From NCBI GenBank assembly GCA_030681645.1, contig JAUXRX010000009.1:326918-390917 (forward strand): DNA of 64,000 bases, read 5' to 3'. The translations under genes were made by a program, and so were the position numbers. Each line of letters starts with the position of its first letter. Within the stretch, counting starts at the first letter, position 1. The notes below the pieces were generated by a model that was given only the letters and a program-made list of their open reading frames with translations, searched no databases and was not told the DNA's origin. This DNA comes from Archangium sp. (lineage in GTDB: Bacteria > Myxococcota > Myxococcia > Myxococcales > Myxococcaceae). Shown here piece by piece: positions 24,732 through 32,250 of this stretch.

Positions 24732-25289
24732 ATGTGCCCGGCCACTGGGGATCACGTGACTGACGCGGCCCTCAAGCGAGTCGACACGCGCCCGCTCGAC
24801 TTCGATGCCGTGTACCGCGAGTGCTTTCCATCGATCTGCAAGTCGCTGCTGCGCCTGGGGGTGCCCTCCGCTCAGCTCGACGACGTCAGCCAGGAGGTGT
24901 TCCTTTCGATCCACCGCAAGCTCGGAGAGCTGCGCGACCCCAACTGCCTCAAGGCGTGGACGACCGCCTTCGCGATTCGCGCGGCCAGTGATGTCCGCCG
25001 TCACCTGCGACGTCGTGGAGAGACCGAAGAGGTGCCGGAGTCGATGGCAGCCCCGACCCGGACCGATGCGGGGACCGAACAGCGGCAGGGCCTCGAGCTG
25101 CTGCAGGCGGTGCTCGCGAAGCTCCCCGACGACTTCCGCGAGGTGTTCGTGCTCGTCGAGCTGGAAGAGATGAGCGGCCCCGAGGTCGCCGAAGCCCTCG
25201 GGCTCAACCTCAACACGGTCTACTCGCGGCTCCGGCTGGCGAGGGCGTCGTTCAACACCCTCATTGCCCAGCTCCAGGAGTCGCCATGA
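24732..25289 (+). CDS. ECF-type RNA polymerase sigma factor
   Basis: Sigma-70 family regulator of 185 residues. Region 2 is seen in FDAVYRECFPSICKSLLRLGVPSAQLDDVSQEVFLSIHRKLGE (about 26-68). Region 4 is LPDDFREVFVLVELEEMSGPEVAEALGLNLNTVYSRLRLARASF (about 130-173), with a clear helix-turn-helix. Region 3 is absent, as expected for ECF factors. It directs RNA polymerase to a small set of promoters, often including its own operon. The ATG at 24732 has GGA upstream; GTG at 24756 is an alternative start. It overlaps the next gene by 4 bp, which encodes a membrane protein that is likely to control it. Confidence 0.92.
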   Translation: MCPATGDHVTDAALKRVDTRPLDFDAVYRECFPSICKSLLRLGVPSAQLDDVSQEVFLSIHRKLGELRDPNCLKAWTTAFAIRAASDVRRHLRRRGETEEVPESMAAPTRTDAGTEQRQGLELLQAVLAKLPDDFREVFVLVELEEMSGPEVAEALGLNLNTVYSRLRLARASFNTLIAQLQESP

Positions 25290-26062
25290 GCGAGCTCACT
25301 CCACAGGCGCGGGCGTTTCTCAGGGCGCACAGGCACGACGGCGAGCCGAGTCCGGAAGACGCCCAACGCGTTCGGGCTGCCCTCGAGGTGAGCCTGGCGG
25401 GTGCGGCCGGAGTGGGCGCCGCGGCCTGGGTGACGAGGCTGACCCTGGTCAAGTGGGGGCTGGTGCTCACCCTGGGTCTGGGAGGGGCGGCCCTGCTGGT
25501 GCACTTGAACTCCCGAGGCGTGGGGCCGGTCACTGAGGCTGCTCCGGTGCGCACGCAGCACCAACCCGCTCCGCTGGTTCAGCCGCCAGACGTGGTCGTC
25601 GAGGCGCTTGATCCACCGGCTCCGCCCGCGCCACCGCTCGACCCCGCGCCGCCCAGCCCTGTCGTGAAGAGGCAGCGCAAGGAGACACCCGCAGCTGTCC
25701 TCGAGGCGCCGGCACCGGTCAGTCCTCCCGAGCCCACGAGCGAGCCAGCCGCCGAAGCGCCTCCCGCTCCGGTGAGTCCAGTCACGGCCCCCCTACCGGC
25801 CGCGGAGGACGAGCTGGTGCTGGTGAGCCGGGCCCAGGAGCTTCTGGGTGAAGGGAGGCCGCGGGATGCGCTCGAAGTGCTCACGCGCTGGGAAGTCCAC
25901 TTCGCTTCGACAGGACAGTTCGCCGAGGAGGCGCTCGCAGCGCGCGCTGTCGCCCTGTGCCTGTCGGGAAACCTGGAGCAGGGTCGGGCCGTGGCGAAGC
26001 TGTATCTCGAGAAGTACCCGGCCTCGCCACAACGCAACCGCATCGAGCGAGCCTGTCCCTGA
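25286..26062 (+). CDS. Single-pass membrane protein, probable sigma-factor partner
   Basis: The 258-residue protein has a short cytoplasmic N-terminus (about 45 residues), one membrane helix (about 55-75, LVKWGLVLTLGLGGAALLVHL), a long Pro/Ala-rich periplasmic linker (about 85-170) and a C-terminal TPR-like helical domain (VSRAQELLGEGRPRDALEVLTRWE). It starts inside the sigma gene stop (ATGA). Such sigma-linked membrane proteins often act as anti-sigma factors or sensors. However, the N-terminus lacks the usual zinc-binding HxxxCxxC motif, so the mechanism is unclear. It is the last gene of the Kelch-sigma unit. Confidence 0.7.
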   Translation: MSELTPQARAFLRAHRHDGEPSPEDAQRVRAALEVSLAGAAGVGAAAWVTRLTLVKWGLVLTLGLGGAALLVHLNSRGVGPVTEAAPVRTQHQPAPLVQPPDVVVEALDPPAPPAPPLDPAPPSPVVKRQRKETPAAVLEAPAPVSPPEPTSEPAAEAPPAPVSPVTAPLPAAEDELVLVSRAQELLGEGRPRDALEVLTRWEVHFASTGQFAEEALAARAVALCLSGNLEQGRAVAKLYLEKYPASPQRNRIERACP

Positions 26063-26226
26063 GGCGGGCACCCGCGGCACGGAGAGACGGGAGGAGTCAC
26101 GAGCCTGACCCTCCCTCAACGCCCGCCCCCACGCCGCCGCCCGCTCGCCCCGCCACGAACGCGCTGTTGGGCACGCTCGATCCTTGAGTGGCCACGGGCG
26201 GGCCGTTCCGTCACGAGGCGCTCATT

Positions 26227-27822
26227 TCACAGCGGGTACCAGAACTCCCGTCCATCATCGGCCGTGAACCGGTACTCCATCACATGCGGCCACAGCGGCC
26301 CCCGATTCCCGGCATTCCACAGCTCCCACGCCGCGCTCAGCTCCGCCACGCGGGCAGGCTCGGCCGACGACAGGTCCACCTTCTCCCCCGGGTCGACCTC
26401 GAGATCGAACAGCGCCGACGTGCCATGCCACGTGTCGCGCACGAGCTTCCACCGGCCATGCCGCACGGCCTGCGCGTACTCCGCGCGCCAGAACAGCCAC
26501 TCATGCGGCGCCGCGGTGTTCTCTCCAGCGAGGTAGGGAGCAAGGTCGACCCCGTCGAGCGCGAGCCCTGAGGGCAGCTCAGCGCCGACGCCCGCGGCGA
26601 TGGTGGCGAACACGTCGAGCGCGCTCACCGGCTGCTCGTACCGTTGCCCGGCGGGCAGCCGCTTCGGCCAGCGCATGACCATCGGCACGCGCACCCCGCC
26701 TTCGAAGAGGGTGAACTTCCCGCCCTGCAGAGGCCGGTTGTCGCCCGCCTTCGTGTAGAGCGTCGCGCCGTTGTCGGACAGGAAGATGACCAGCGTGTCG
26801 TCAGCCAGCCCGTGGCGATCGAGCGCGTCGAGCACGCGGGTGACGCACTCGTCGAGGCTGGCGATCAGCGCCTTGTACACGCGCCGGTTGTGATCGGGCT
26901 CATCGGCGAAGCGATCGAACAGTGCCTTCTTCGCCTGGAACGGCGTGTGCGGGTTCTGCATCGGCAGGTAGACGAAGAAGTTCTCGTTCCGGTGCGCCTC
27001 GATGAAGGCGATCGCCTCGCCGGTGAGGGTGTCGGGGAGATAGCCGTCATCCTCGAAGGGCACTCCGTTGCGAACGAGCTGCGCGGTGCCGCTGCGGCCC
27101 TTGCCCCAGATGAACTGATCCGACACGTCTTCGTGGCGCTGGTTCACCACCGACGGGCTGGCGAGGTCCTGCTGGTAGAGCGTGTAGGCCTCGTAGAACC
27201 CGACGTGGGTGTCGAAGCCGCGGCGGTGCGGGGCCGACGCCTCGTTCCACCCCAGGTGCCACTTGCCGAACGCGCCGGTGGCGTAGCCGTGGCGCGCGAG
27301 CAGCTCGGCCAGCGTCACCTCACCCTGCGGGAGTCCCTGGCGCTGCACGTCGTCGAGGTCGGGCGCGACGGGCCGGTGGTACTGCCAGTCACCGCCGGCG
27401 ATGAAGTGACGGAAGAAGAACGCCTCGAGCGCGTTGCGCGCGTAGCGCTCGTGCGGCTGGCCCTCGTGACCGAAGCGCTGCTGGTAGCGGCCGGTGAGCA
27501 GGGCCGCGCGCGAGGGGCTGCAGATGGGCGCGGTCACCGACGCCTGGCCCAGCGTCACGCCGCCCGCCGCGAGGCGCTCGAGGCCCGGCGTCTTCACCGC
27601 GCCCGTGGGTGAGAGTGAAGTGTCATGTACGCCGAGGTCGTCAGCGAGCATCACCACCACGTTCAAGCGGGGGGCGGCGCGCACCGGGCCCGCGACGAAG
27701 GCGTCCCGCCGCGCCAGCGCCGGGCGGTCGACGGCGATGCGGTAGGCGTCTCCGCCAGGGAGACAACCCGTGCAGAGCAACAGGCAAAGCCAGAAAGGGG
27801 GTGGGTCGGCGGGGACACGCAT
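26227..27822 (-). CDS. Sulfatase lipoprotein (formylglycine-dependent)
   Basis: Arylsulfatase-family enzyme of 531 residues that hydrolyses sulfate esters. The active-site motif CSPSR (Cys101) is the target for conversion to formylglycine, and the metal-binding MLADDLGVHD lies at about 58-67. Further conserved elements are GKWHLGW, NPHTPF and FLSDNGA. A lipobox-type signal (LLLCTGC, Cys20) places it on the envelope, so the maturing enzyme would have to act before export or in the periplasm. No formylglycine-generating enzyme gene is in the window. The ATG at 27822 begins the signal peptide; a TTG at 27843 is less likely. It is divergent from the receiver gene by about 100 bp. The substrate may be a sulfated polysaccharide or aryl sulfate. 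Confidence 0.9.
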   Translation of the reverse strand: MRVPADPPPFWLCLLLCTGCLPGGDAYRIAVDRPALARRDAFVAGPVRAAPRLNVVVMLADDLGVHDTSLSPTGAVKTPGLERLAAGGVTLGQASVTAPICSPSRAALLTGRYQQRFGHEGQPHERYARNALEAFFFRHFIAGGDWQYHRPVAPDLDDVQRQGLPQGEVTLAELLARHGYATGAFGKWHLGWNEASAPHRRGFDTHVGFYEAYTLYQQDLASPSVVNQRHEDVSDQFIWGKGRSGTAQLVRNGVPFEDDGYLPDTLTGEAIAFIEAHRNENFFVYLPMQNPHTPFQAKKALFDRFADEPDHNRRVYKALIASLDECVTRVLDALDRHGLADDTLVIFLSDNGATLYTKAGDNRPLQGGKFTLFEGGVRVPMVMRWPKRLPAGQRYEQPVSALDVFATIAAGVGAELPSGLALDGVDLAPYLAGENTAAPHEWLFWRAEYAQAVRHGRWKLVRDTWHGTSALFDLEVDPGEKVDLSSAEPARVAELSAAWELWNAGNRGPLWPHVMEYRFTADDGREFWYPL

Positions 27823-27923
27823 GGGGTGAAGGTGATGCCCCAAACGGGGGACTCCCTCTGTGAAGTCGCAGACTAAGCGAGAGTCTTCTGCAGACAGAGG
27901 CGGGAATTTCCAGGGGCTGCGGT

Positions 27924-28289
27924 TTGCACCGTGTGCTGGTTGTGGACGACGAGCTGCCGGTCGGTCGGGCCCTGGAGCGCTGGCTCCAGCGACGGGGCGC
28001 TGTCGTGTTCCTGCTCACGAACCCGGTGCAGTTCGAAGAGGTGCTGCTGCGCGAGCGCCCCACCCTCATCATCTGTGACTACCTGATGCCCGGGCTCGAC
28101 GGGGTCGAGTTGCTGGCGGTCGCCCGGCGCCTCGCGCCCGCGGTTCGGCGCTGCCTGCTGTCGGGGTCGCTCTTCCTCGTCTCGGCAGAGCGGCGCGCGC
28201 TGCTCGAGCCCTGTGCCTTCCTGGACAAGCCGTGGGACGCCGACCAGCTCGGCGCGCTGCTGGCCCCAGACGGGGGCGCGACGTCATGA
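27924..28289 (+). CDS. Stand-alone response regulator receiver
   Basis: CheY-like receiver of 121 residues with acidic pocket VVDDE (residues 6-10), phospho-acceptor in LIICDYLMPGLDG (Asp51), a Ser in LLSGS and the conserved Lys in FLDKPWD. It has no output domain of its own. The start is TTG at 27924, right before HRVLVVDDE. It overlaps the following LuxR-type gene (ATGA), so receiver and DNA-binding output appear to be made as two separate chains in equal amounts. The cognate histidine kinase is not in the window. Confidence 0.9.
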   Translation: MHRVLVVDDELPVGRALERWLQRRGAVVFLLTNPVQFEEVLLRERPTLIICDYLMPGLDGVELLAVARRLAPAVRRCLLSGSLFLVSAERRALLEPCAFLDKPWDADQLGALLAPDGGATS

Positions 28290-29122
28290 ACCCGGAGCTG
28301 CCGGGCCACCTGCTTCGTTGCCTGATCCTCTCGATCGAAGCGCGGGGCCACGACGTCCCCCAGCTGATGCGTCAGCTCAAGCCGCCGCAGCCGGTGCTCA
28401 CCCTGCGCACCCGCACTTCGTGGGAGGAGCTGGTCTCGGTGCTCGAGACGTACTTCTCGCACCACGGCGTGGCGGCCACGCAGCAGCTCATGCAGGACCT
28501 CGCCAGCCGGCACTCGTCGGTGCGGGCGGTGGCCGAGCTGCTGGGCCCGCCGAGGCTCACCTACCTGGTGCTGCTGGAAGCGCTCGTCGGCCGCCAGGCG
28601 GTGGTGGTGATCAGCTGGAAGACGACGAGCCCCGGGCTCTCCCTGCGCCTCGAGCTGTACCGCGGGTTGCGGCCGTCGCTGGTGTTCTTCCAATGTTGTG
28701 CGTGGTTCCTCGCCTCGATTCCACGGGCGCGGGGACAGGCCGACGCCCGGCTGTTGTCAGAGCGGCTCTCTGAGCGAGAGCTCGACTGCCTCATCATTCC
28801 CCCGCGGGAGTCCGAGCTCACCGTCGCGCACGGGGAGGCGAACGTGCGCGCGCTCGCGCGCGAGGTGTTCAAGCTGCATGACGGGGCGGCGCACCAGGCG
28901 CCCAGCACGCCGAGCGTGGCGGCGCTGCAGAGCCGCTTCGCGTTGACCCGGGCCGAGGCGAAGGTGGTGCGCGCGCTCGCCGAGGGGCGGAGCATTCGCC
29001 GCATCGCCGAGGAGTTCGGCGTGAGCCTCGAGACCGCGAGAACGCACGCGAAGCGGGCGATGCAGAAGACGGACACGCACCGGCAGGCGGAGCTGGTGAG
29101 CCTCGTGTTGCACCGGGAGTGA
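28286..29122 (+). CDS. LuxR-type transcription regulator with unknown N-terminal domain
   Basis: The 278-residue protein ends in a LuxR-family helix-turn-helix: LTRAEAKVVRALAEGRSIRRIAEEFGVSLETARTHAKRAMQKT (about 222-264). The first 190 residues form a mixed alpha/beta domain (GHLLRCLILSIEARG, LTYLVLLEALVGRQAVVVISWKT) that I do not recognise. It is not a receiver domain. The ATG at 28286 overlaps the stop of the receiver gene, which suggests that the receiver signals to this protein in trans. The targets are unknown. A simple-sequence tract follows the gene. Confidence 0.85.
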   Translation: MNPELPGHLLRCLILSIEARGHDVPQLMRQLKPPQPVLTLRTRTSWEELVSVLETYFSHHGVAATQQLMQDLASRHSSVRAVAELLGPPRLTYLVLLEALVGRQAVVVISWKTTSPGLSLRLELYRGLRPSLVFFQCCAWFLASIPRARGQADARLLSERLSERELDCLIIPPRESELTVAHGEANVRALAREVFKLHDGAAHQAPSTPSVAALQSRFALTRAEAKVVRALAEGRSIRRIAEEFGVSLETARTHAKRAMQKTDTHRQAELVSLVLHRE

Positions 29123-29205
29123 CCCGGGAGCTTCGGAGGGCCGCCCCCGCGCCACGAACCCGCGGCCCCCCCGCCAAACCCGGGACCGCCACCGTGTTCC
29201 GTGAA

Positions 29206-29300
29206 CGAACCCGATCGCGATCCCGATCCCGTCGCCGACCCCGAACACCCGAAACCGAAACCGAAACCGGAAGCCGGAAGCCGGAAGCCGAAACCGAACC
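29206..29300. repeat. Degenerate CCGATC/CCGAAA/CCGGAAG tract
   Basis: The same kind of sequence as at 8007-8095: CCCGATCGCGATCCCGATCC, then CCGAAA repeated three times, then CCGGAAG repeated three times. It lies between the LuxR gene and the dipeptidase gene, upstream of the latter's GTG. The triplicated 6- and 7-bp units point to recent slippage. Confidence 0.75.
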
Positions 29301-29329
29301 CGCCCCACCGCCTGTAGTAAGCGGCCCCG

Positions 29330-30568
29330 GTGCGTCTCCCTCTCCTCCTCCTCCTCCTCTCCGCCTGCACCACCGTCCGCCCGACGACGCTCCCCCCTCC
29401 CCCGCGCGGCGCGGCCCTCAAGGGCGGAGTGGACACCCACCTCCACCTCACGATGTCCTCCGCCGCGAAGCCCTTCATGAAGGGCGAGCCGGGTGAGGGC
29501 GAGACGACCACCCACCCCAGCGAGCGGCTGATCAACGGCGTGAGCGAAGCCCAGCTCCACGCCACGGGGGTGACGCTCGTCTTCGGAGGGCTCTGGCCCC
29601 CGCTGCGCCTTCGCCCGGGCCGCACCGCGCTGGCCGAGGCCCTGCACCAGGCGCGCGAGCTCGACGACTTCATGGGCCGCCGCCCCGGCTTCGCCATCGC
29701 CACCGACGGCCGGGACGCGCGCCGGATTCTCGCCTCGGGCCGCGTGGCCGTGCTCCCCCAGCTCGAAGGCGGGGAGGGCATCGAGCGGGTGGAAGACGTC
29801 GACGCGCTCTACGCCGCGGGAGTCCGGGTGATCACCGTGGTGCACTTCGTGTCCACCCAGCTCGGGGGCGCGGCGAACGGCCAGCTCACCCGCGCGCTGC
29901 TGGGCGCGAAGCCCGACGGCGCGCTCGAGCCCGAGGGGCTGTCGTCACTGGGCCGCGAGGCGATCGAGCGCATGGTGCAGCTGGGCATCGTCATCGACGT
30001 AGCCCACGCCAGCGATCGCCTCGTCACCGACGTGCTGTCGATCACCGAGCCGCTCGGCGTGCCCCTCATCGTCTCGCACACCGCGGCGCGCAGCCTGTCG
30101 AACTCCGAGCGGAACCTCTCTGACGCGCTGGCGAAGCGGGTGGTGGCCTCGGGCGGGCTCATCGGCCTCACCCTCAACCGCGTGCAGCTCGACACCGACA
30201 CCGCGCACGAGCTGGGGCCCGCGCACCAGCACCTCACCTGCGACGATCTCGTCGCGCACTGGAAGCACCTCGCCCAGGTGACCTCGCCCGAAGCGCTGGT
30301 GCTGGGCAGCGACGTGAACGGCTTCATCACCCGCGCGTTCCCGGGCGGGCTCTGCCCCGACGGCCTGCGGAACTACGGCGACCTGGCCCAGGTGTGGGGC
30401 GCGCTGGAGGCCTCGGGCATTCCCCGCGCGGCGCTCGACGGCATGGGCGAGAAGCTGCTCGAGCTGGTGGAGCGCGTCGACGGGCGGGCCGACGAGTCGG
30501 CGCAGGCCTCAGCGCGCCGGCGCTTTGCCCGCGTCCGCGACGAGCGCAGCGTCCTCGACGTTCCCTGA
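29330..30568 (+). CDS. Membrane dipeptidase (peptidase M19) lipoprotein
   Basis: Renal-dipeptidase-type zinc hydrolase of 412 residues that cleaves dipeptides, sometimes including D-residues or beta-lactams. Metal ligands are visible: DTHLHL (His37, His39), the bridging Glu in LEGGEGI, and His in IDVAHASD and VSHTAARS. The catalytic Asp is in LGSDVNGF. A signal with lipobox LLSAC (Cys13) predicts an envelope lipoprotein, where it may trim peptides from peptidoglycan turnover or prey. The GTG start at 29330 begins the signal peptide. Its last 60 bp overlap the 3' end of the convergent hydroxylase gene. Confidence 0.9.
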   Translation: MRLPLLLLLLSACTTVRPTTLPPPPRGAALKGGVDTHLHLTMSSAAKPFMKGEPGEGETTTHPSERLINGVSEAQLHATGVTLVFGGLWPPLRLRPGRTALAEALHQARELDDFMGRRPGFAIATDGRDARRILASGRVAVLPQLEGGEGIERVEDVDALYAAGVRVITVVHFVSTQLGGAANGQLTRALLGAKPDGALEPEGLSSLGREAIERMVQLGIVIDVAHASDRLVTDVLSITEPLGVPLIVSHTAARSLSNSERNLSDALAKRVVASGGLIGLTLNRVQLDTDTAHELGPAHQHLTCDDLVAHWKHLAQVTSPEALVLGSDVNGFITRAFPGGLCPDGLRNYGDLAQVWGALEASGIPRAALDGMGEKLLELVERVDGRADESAQASARRRFARVRDERSVLDVP

Positions 30569-31342
30569 CGGGCGCGGCTCGAGGCGGAACGGGGAGACCA
30601 GGTGGGCGAGGTAGCCGCGCGGCGCCTCGCCCGGGTTCCCCAGCGGCCAGGTCTCTTCGCCTTCGGGGCAGTGGTAGGTGCCGAAGAGGAGATCGGTCCA
30701 CGGCGCGAGGTTGGCGAAGTTGTGCTTCGTGTCGGTGGTCTCGAGGTGGTGCCAGTGGTGCAGCTCGGGCGCGCCGAAGAGCACGCGCAGGGGCCCCAGC
30801 GGCAGCTTCACGTTGGAGTGAATGAAGATCGCCCACAGCCCGCGGAACGCGATGAGGCCCGCGAGCAGCGAGACGTCGACGCCCAGCGCCATCGCCGGGA
30901 GGTTGATCGCCAGCTGGGTGAGCAGCCCGTCGACCGGGTGTTCGCGGTGCGCGGCGATCCAGTCGAGGTGCCGGCTGGAGTGATGGATCGAATGGAAGCG
31001 CCAGAGCAGCGGCACGCGGTGGCTGGCCACGTGAAACCAGTAGACCGACACGTCGCCCAGCATCACCACCAGCAGCGCCTGCGCTGCCCACGGCCAGCTC
31101 TCCACGCGCTCGCGCAGCGCGGTGGGCACCACCAGGCCGAGCGCGCCGTCGAGCTTCACCAGCACCCAGAGCGCGAGCGCGGCCCACACCAGGTACTGGC
31201 CGGCCATGAAGGCCACGTCGGTGACGAAGCGCGGGCGCAGCCACGCCTGGCCTTTGCGCGCGGAGAAGAGCCGCTCGAGCGGCCAGAACACCGCCGTGAG
31301 CAGCACCAGCGCGATGCCCAGCGCCTCGAGTCGCTCTCTCAT
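30509..31342 (-). CDS. Fatty acid hydroxylase/sterol desaturase family membrane enzyme
   Basis: Di-iron membrane oxygenase of 277 residues. The histidine boxes are complete: HVASH (104-108), HSIHH (117-121) and HHWHH (195-199), with further His in RHLDWIAAHREHP. About four hydrophobic segments surround them. Members hydroxylate or desaturate acyl chains, sterols or carotenoids in the inner membrane; the substrate is not readable here. Its ATG at 31342 overlaps the stop of the small upstream gene (ATGA). Its 3' end overlaps the dipeptidase gene tail to tail by 60 bp. Confidence 0.88.
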   Translation of the reverse strand: MRERLEALGIALVLLTAVFWPLERLFSARKGQAWLRPRFVTDVAFMAGQYLVWAALALWVLVKLDGALGLVVPTALRERVESWPWAAQALLVVMLGDVSVYWFHVASHRVPLLWRFHSIHHSSRHLDWIAAHREHPVDGLLTQLAINLPAMALGVDVSLLAGLIAFRGLWAIFIHSNVKLPLGPLRVLFGAPELHHWHHLETTDTKHNFANLAPWTDLLFGTYHCPEGEETWPLGNPGEAPRGYLAHLVSPFRLEPRPSGNVEDAALVADAGKAPAR

Positions 31343-31668
31343 GGGGCGTTCTGTTGAGTCGTCTGCTGGGGCGTTTGCGGGGCGGGGTTCTGCTGGAGCT
31401 GCTTCTTCACCCCGGGCAGCGCCTCGCCGCCGGGCGACTTGCTCGCGGGGAAGAACACGGGCTCACCGCCGTCGCGCGGGCGCGGGCGGGGCATCACCGC
31501 GGCCTTCGTGGCGGGGAAGAAGGTGGGCGCCGCGCCGCCGTCACGCGGTGGGTTGCCCGCGGCGAACGCGTTCGTTCCGAACACGTCGGTGAAGCGCGTG
31601 ACCACCGCGCCGAGGAGGAAGAGGACCGCGACGGTGACGGCCAACAGCTTGAGGAGCGCCTGACCCAT
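31339..31668 (-). CDS. Small single-pass membrane protein with FFPA(T/S)K repeats
   Basis: The 109-residue protein has one N-terminal membrane helix (about 5-25, LLKLLAVTVAVLFLLGAVV). The rest is a Pro/Gly-rich tail that contains two copies of a short motif, APTFFPATKAA and EPVFFPASKSP, each preceded by PRDGG. The C-terminus is Gln/Pro-rich. The function is unknown; the repeated motif may be a docking site. The ATG at 31668 is preferred over 31680 because it directly precedes the helix. It is translationally coupled to the fatty acid hydroxylase gene. Confidence 0.72.
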   Translation of the reverse strand: MGQALLKLLAVTVAVLFLLGAVVTRFTDVFGTNAFAAGNPPRDGGAAPTFFPATKAAVMPRPRPRDGGEPVFFPASKSPGGEALPGVKKQLQQNPAPQTPQQTTQQNAP

Positions 31669-32250
31669 GGGGCGCAGCATAGGGGCGGGGGAGGTCGCGA
31701 GGCACGCACGCTCAGGCGATCAGCCCGTGAGGGGGGATAACCGGGCAGCCCCGAGCGGAGCCGGGGCCGCCGCGAGGGCGACCGACACGCTGAGGATGAG
31801 CAGGCAGACAAAACCTGGCTGGGTCCCAGTCCCGCTCACGTCGGTACACCGGGTGTACGGCCCCGTCATCCCGGTGTACGCCCTCGAAAGGGGACGCCCG
31901 CCGGGCCACCACGCCCCGCGTGATTTTTCGCAACTCTCGGGCCCTTGCCCGTGGCTGAGAGGCCTGCGCGAGTCGAGCAAGGGCAAACCCAGCTCCACTG
32001 TCCCCCCAGGGCTGTGCCTTTCAGAACGCGACGGCGAGCTGACCGTCTTTCCCGATGACCAGCCCATGAACCAGGCAAGGCGCGCCGATGCCGTACGGTC
32101 TGAAGAGCGACGCCGAACTCGTGCTCGGCGCGAGGATCTCTCTGCCCGCCGCGGCCTCCCGAGCACGACTCGCTCAGGCTCCTCGACTTCGCTCGGATGA
32201 ACGGGCGCTCCGGCAATTGGACTCGGCCGCCCAGGACGGCCGCATCGCCG
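31669..32250. other. 580-bp gap without a convincing gene
   Basis: Open frames here are short, Arg-rich and not protein-like on either strand. The only structure I see is the 10-bp inverted repeat at 31844-31879 and its flank. The region separates the end of the TIG-protein gene (stop at 32251) from the start of the small FFPA(T/S)K gene; both are on the minus strand. A decayed gene is possible but I cannot recognise one. Confidence 0.5.
31844..31879. repeat. Dispersed hairpin element, copy 1
   Basis: GTACACCGGG (31844-31853) and CCCGGTGTAC (31870-31879) form a perfect 10-bp inverted repeat around a 16-nt loop. A second copy with identical arms and identical loop length lies at 47574-47609. 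When that copy is reverse-complemented, the similarity also extends through the loop and about 30 bp beyond the element (to about 31911). Confidence 0.8.
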
